Shown here piece after piece: positions 60,510 through 64,000 of a stretch of 64,000 nt of DNA (position 1 is the first letter of the stretch; each line of letters opens with the position of its first letter). A program made the translations under genes and the position numbers. The DNA comes from Tragulus kanchil. Its lineage: Eukaryota > Chordata > Mammalia > Artiodactyla > Tragulidae. The notes below the pieces were generated by a model. The model was given only the letters and a program-made list of their open reading frames with translations. It was not told the DNA's origin and ran no database searches. Where the stretch lies: contig JAIOJX010000006.1 of the NCBI GenBank assembly GCA_022376925.1, positions 61,031,394 to 61,095,393 on the forward strand, given 5' to 3'.

Positions 60510-61604
60510 CTGTGGACAGTTTTTAAAGTAACGGTAATACCAGACCACCTTACCTGCAACCTGAGAAATCTGTATTAATGTCGAGAAGCAATAGTTAGAC
60601 CTGAACATGGAACAATGCTCTGGTTTCTAATTGAAAATGGCGTATGTCAAGTCTGTATATTGTCACCCTGATTGTTCAACTTCTGTGCAGAGTATATCAT
60701 GCAAAATGCCAGTTTATATGATTCACAGACTAGAATCAACATTGCCAGGATAAATAACCATAACTGTAGTTGTGCAGATGACACACCTTAATGGCATAAA
60801 ACAAAGAAGAACTAAACAGCCTCTTGATGAAGGTGAAAAAGAGAGTGAAAAGTCTGGCTTAAACTCAAAGTTCAAAATATGACACTCATAGCATCTGATC
60901 CTATCACTTCATGGCAAATCAATGGACAAAAAATGGAAACAGTGACAGACTAATTTCTTGGACTCCAAAATCATTGGAGCTGCTGACTGGAGCCATGAAA
61001 TTAATAGATGCTTGCTCTTAGGAAGAAAACCTATGAGAAACCTAGAGAGCATATTAAAAAGCAGAGATCACTTTGCTGGCAAAGATCCATCTAGTCAAAG
61101 GCACAGTTTTTCTAGTAGTAATATATGGATGTGAGAGCAGGAGCATAAAGAAGGCTGAGTGCTGAAGAAGTGAAACTTTTGATCTGTGGAGAAGACTATT
61201 GAGAATCCCTTGGAGAGCAAGATAAAACCAGTCACTCGTGAAGGAAATCAATCATGAATATTCATTAGAATGATGGATTCTGAAGCTCAAATACTTGGCC
61301 ACCTAATGTGAAGATCTGAGTTATTGGAAAAGACCCTGTTGCAGGGAAAGGTTGAGAGAGAGGAGAAGGGTGCAACAGAGTATGAGATTGTTGGATGGCA
61401 ACACTGACTAAATGGACATGAGTTTGAGCAAACTCTGACAGATAGTAAAGGACAGGGAATACTGGCATGCTGAGGTCCATGGAGTTGCAAAGAATCAAAC
61501 ACAAGTGAAGAGACTGAAGAACAAATTCAATAGAAATATAATATGATCCATGTGCATCATATGTGTGACAGATGGAACCAGATGTCATGATCTTTGTGTT
61601 TTGA

Positions 61605-62216
61605 ATATAGAGTTTTAAGCCAGCTTTTTCACTCTCTTCTTTCATATTCATCTAGAAGTTTCCTGGTTGTTCTTTGCTTTCTGCCATAAGGGTGGTGTCA
61701 TTTGCATACCTGAGGTTATTAATATTTCTTCCAACAATCTTGATTTCAGATTGTGCTTCAATCCAAACCGGCATTTCACATGATGTACTCTGTATAGAAG
61801 TTGAGTAAGCAGGATGACAATATACAGCCTTGACCTACTTCTTTTCCAATTTTAAACCAATCCATTATCCCATCTCTGATTCTAACTCTTTCTTCAGGTT
61901 TTCTGCAGTCCAACATACAGGTTTCTCAGGAGGCAGTTAAAGTGTTCTGGTATCCCCTCCCTTAAAAACTGTCCACAGTTTGTTGTGATCCACAAAGTCA
62001 ATGGCTTTAGCATAGTCAATGAAGCAGAAGTGAATTTTTTTCTGATATTATTTTTATGTTTCCATAATTAACTTATGTTAGTAGTTTGGTTCTCAATTTG
62101 GTCTCTCGTTACCATTTCTAAATCCAGCTTGTATATCTGGAAGTTCCTGCTTCACCTACTGTTGAAGCCAACTTGGAGGATTTTGAGCATTACTTTTGCT
62201 AACATATGAGTGAATT
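61605..62216 (-). mobile_element. BovB fragment in opposite orientation
   Basis: Reverse complement of BovB polymerase: 'aagggtggtgtcatttgcat' contains the motif read on the minus strand as Tyr-Ala-Asn-Asp (61697-61708). 'gcaggatgacaatatacagc' and 'aaactgtccacagtttgttg' follow in BovB order. Truncated at both ends. A gap near 62036-62060 holds unrelated T-rich bases. Confidence 0.88.
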
Positions 62217-62219
62217 TTT

Positions 62220-62965
62220 TAATAAAAGCTTTTCACTGTTAGAACCCTCTTTTCTTCTGATTTTGTATTGCATCATATAAGTCTATATTTTCTGCAGACC
62301 AGGGACAAATATTCCAGTAATAATCATTCCTTCATCCCTGATAGGTTAGAATTTATTTTCTTATAGGAAGACAGTGAATTAAGGCACAGAATTTACATCA
62401 GTCATAAATTACAATGATGAATCTACTTAAAGTGTTTTCACTCAGCATATAATGATCTAACCACAGAGCTATTTTAATGAATCAAGAAATGTGCACCATT
62501 TGTGCTTAAGGACTTCTATGAACTGTACAGTAAATGTTGAAAATCATGTTGATAAAATCATTTAAGTCGTTGAAACATTGCCAGTTATTTTTCTCTTCAC
62601 CTTCCTACTTCTCTTCCTATAGTTATTTTCCTGCATATTTGTCTCAATTACTCAGCTCTGTTACATCCTCAGCTCTTAATTACAATAACGAAATCTGAAG
62701 CAATATGTTTGCAGTGTACATAGGAACATAGTCTCTTTGCACCTCAGGCCATTGCCTATAACCTAGATTTAAGAACAGTTACTAAAAATGTGAATAAGTA
62801 CGCACAAGATATTCAAATTTTTCCATATGCTGTCTGGCATGGTGAAAAATGTTACTTTCTTTTTCACATGTTTTACATACTCTAAATGTATCCCTTTATC
62901 TAAAAAAATAAATGTATGATTTTTTTTTTTTTTGGTTCTACCTGTTTATTGCTACCAACCCATCT
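62220..62965. other. AT-rich intergenic DNA
   Basis: No element recognised. Confidence 0.5.
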
Positions 62966-63092
62966 TCCACCGACCTCATGCATGCGTACTCCATTGTGCA
63001 ACCTCATGGACTACAGCCCAGCTGGCTCCTCTTTCCATGAGATTTCCCAGGCAGGAATACTGGAGTGAGTTGCTATTTCATTCTCCATGTAT
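62966..63092 (-). mobile_element. Bov-A type SINE
   Basis: 'ctcatggactacagcccagc', 'gagatttcccaggcaggaat' and 'tggagtgagttgctatttca' follow the reverse complement of Bov-A. Preceded by a T-run at 62920-62933. Confidence 0.82.
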
Positions 63093-63116
63093 GAGGTATT
63101 TTTAAAGAGATAAAAG

Positions 63117-63236
63117 AGGAAGGAAGCCAGGAATGGAAGGATGGTGGCAAGGAGGAGGGTGGAAGGAGAGAGGGAAAAAAAACAAAGGAAGAATAGAAAG
63201 AAAGAAGGGAAAGAGGAGAAGAGAGAGAAAGAACTA
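63117..63236. repeat. Purine-rich low-complexity tract
   Basis: About 120 bases almost wholly of A and G on the plus strand (ggaag, gagag and aaagaaag words). The short frames across it are compositional. Confidence 0.85.
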
Positions 63237-63239
63237 TCT

Positions 63240-63796
63240 GAAAGCTCCATTCCTCCAGACTATTCTCTTCCCTATTAGGAAGCAGCATAGAATACTGCAA
63301 CAGTTCATGTTCTGCTGTAAAACCTGTTTACCTGGTGAACCCTTAATTCTCTTTCATATTATACAATTTACCTGACATCCCTGTGCATCAGTTTCTCCAT
63401 ATTTGAAATAAAGGTAAATAATACTTTCATCAAATAGTGTCAAAAAGATTAAACAAGACACTATGCACAAAGCATTCATGATGCTGTCCATCAAAAACAT
63501 ATGTTTAGCTATTGCCAGTCAGTATTATTACTCAAAGAGAGTGTCTTGCAGAAGCACTTCTGGAATACTCTAGGATTCTGGACACTAAATAGAAAATGTA
63601 TACATTTGATAGAAGTTATTGTTGGCATACTGTTTCTACTTGCAGAGGAATACAGCTGGAAGCATTTGTAGCAGAAAATAAGACATCTGAATAGATAGAA
63701 TAATAAGAACAAATGAGCACATGAAAAAATTCATTGCTTAGGGAAATAAAAGGATAAACTTGCTTTAGAAACTTCTTTGCTAAAAGCTCTGAAGCA
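63240..63796. other. AT-rich intergenic DNA
   Basis: No repeat or gene recognised. The overlapping minus frames at 63509-63819 have no coding features. Confidence 0.5.
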
Positions 63797-64000
63797 ATAG
63801 GAACATAGTCTCTTTGCACCTCAGGCCATTGCCTATAACCTAGATTTAAGAACAGTTACTAAAAATGTGAATAAGTACGCACAAGATATTCAAATTTTTC
63901 CATATGCTGTCTGGCATGGTGAAAAATGTTACTTTCTTTTTCACATGTTTTACATACTCTAAATGTATCCCTTTATCTAAAAAAATAAATGTATGATTTT

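Larger units (their letters stand above)
58492..60709. repeat. Tandem duplication 17, unit 1107 bp, junction about 59600
   Basis: 58492 onward recurs from 59599 with no difference that I noticed. Junction falls in a shared 'aaatgc'. Confidence 0.93.
58350..61537 (+). mobile_element. BovB LINE with two nested insertions, copied in part
   Basis: BovB sequence at 58350-58459, 58978-59107, 59412-59600 and 60709-61537 reads as one plus-strand element. It is interrupted by an L1 3' fragment (58460-58968) and a CHR SINE (59117-59402), and by duplication 17. The polymerase motif at 60771-60782 reads Cys-Ala-Asp-Asp. The 3' end lies near 61537. Many stops; no functional product. Confidence 0.87.
62720..64000. 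repeat. Tandem duplication 18, unit 1077 bp, second copy cut by window end
   Basis: 62720 onward recurs from 63797 to the window end (204 bases visible), identical as far as seen. Junction falls in a shared 'ataggaacatag' context. Confidence 0.9.

Noticed and set aside
1..64000. The 1.1-kb repeats as a real array, satellite or CRISPR-like system
   Set aside because: Each unit has a different sequence and appears twice, or three times only where neighbouring pairs overlap. There are no short regular repeats with spacers, and edges are not conserved.

Overview
The window is non-coding repeat-rich DNA from a ruminant nuclear genome, most likely a bovid or cervid. The evidence is lineage-specific repeats: BovB (RTE-type) LINE copies, their Bov-A/Bov-tA SINE derivatives, tRNA-Glu-type (CHR) SINEs, bovine-type L1 elements with long 5' UTRs, solo LTRs and a decayed class I endogenous retrovirus. 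I find no host exon, no functional protein gene and no canonical RNA gene. Every long reading frame is an L1, BovB or ERV remnant, or the antisense shadow of one.

Layout: 1-3470, AT-rich sequence with one old interspersed repeat and one Bov-tA SINE. 3476-14301, a near full-length L1 on the minus strand (L1-A). 14305-15935, L1 fragments interrupted by a solo LTR. 15936-23298, a second minus-strand L1 (L1-C) that has lost ORF1 and the endonuclease. 23310-26560, a minus-strand retroviral gag-pro remnant with a SINE in it, followed by AT-rich DNA and a CHR SINE to 30 kb. 30.3-37 kb, an AT microsatellite and BovB fragments. 37.4-48 kb, mostly unassigned AT-rich DNA with an MLT1-like LTR, SINEs and L1 pieces. 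48091-48596, a second solo LTR of the same family. 48756-56087, the best-preserved L1 (L1-D), on the plus strand. 58.3-62.2 kb, a BovB carrying nested L1 and SINE insertions, then an opposed BovB. 62.2-64 kb, AT-rich DNA with one SINE.

The dominant unexpected structure is a series of 18 tandem duplications. Each is almost perfect and has a unit of about 1.08-1.19 kb, whatever the underlying sequence is (L1, ERV, BovB, SINE or unique DNA). They inflate the window by roughly 19-20 kb. Several copies have garbled ends exactly at the junction and homopolymer differences nearby. The best explanation is unmerged overlaps of about 1.1 kb between adjoining contigs or reads, that is, an assembly artefact. 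Collapsing them restores the ORF2 of L1-A from about 6.1 kb to about 3.8 kb, the length seen in L1-D. Any annotation here should first be collapsed at these junctions.

No cooperating gene system is present. The elements relate to each other as nested insertions, and target-site duplications allow parts of their order to be read.
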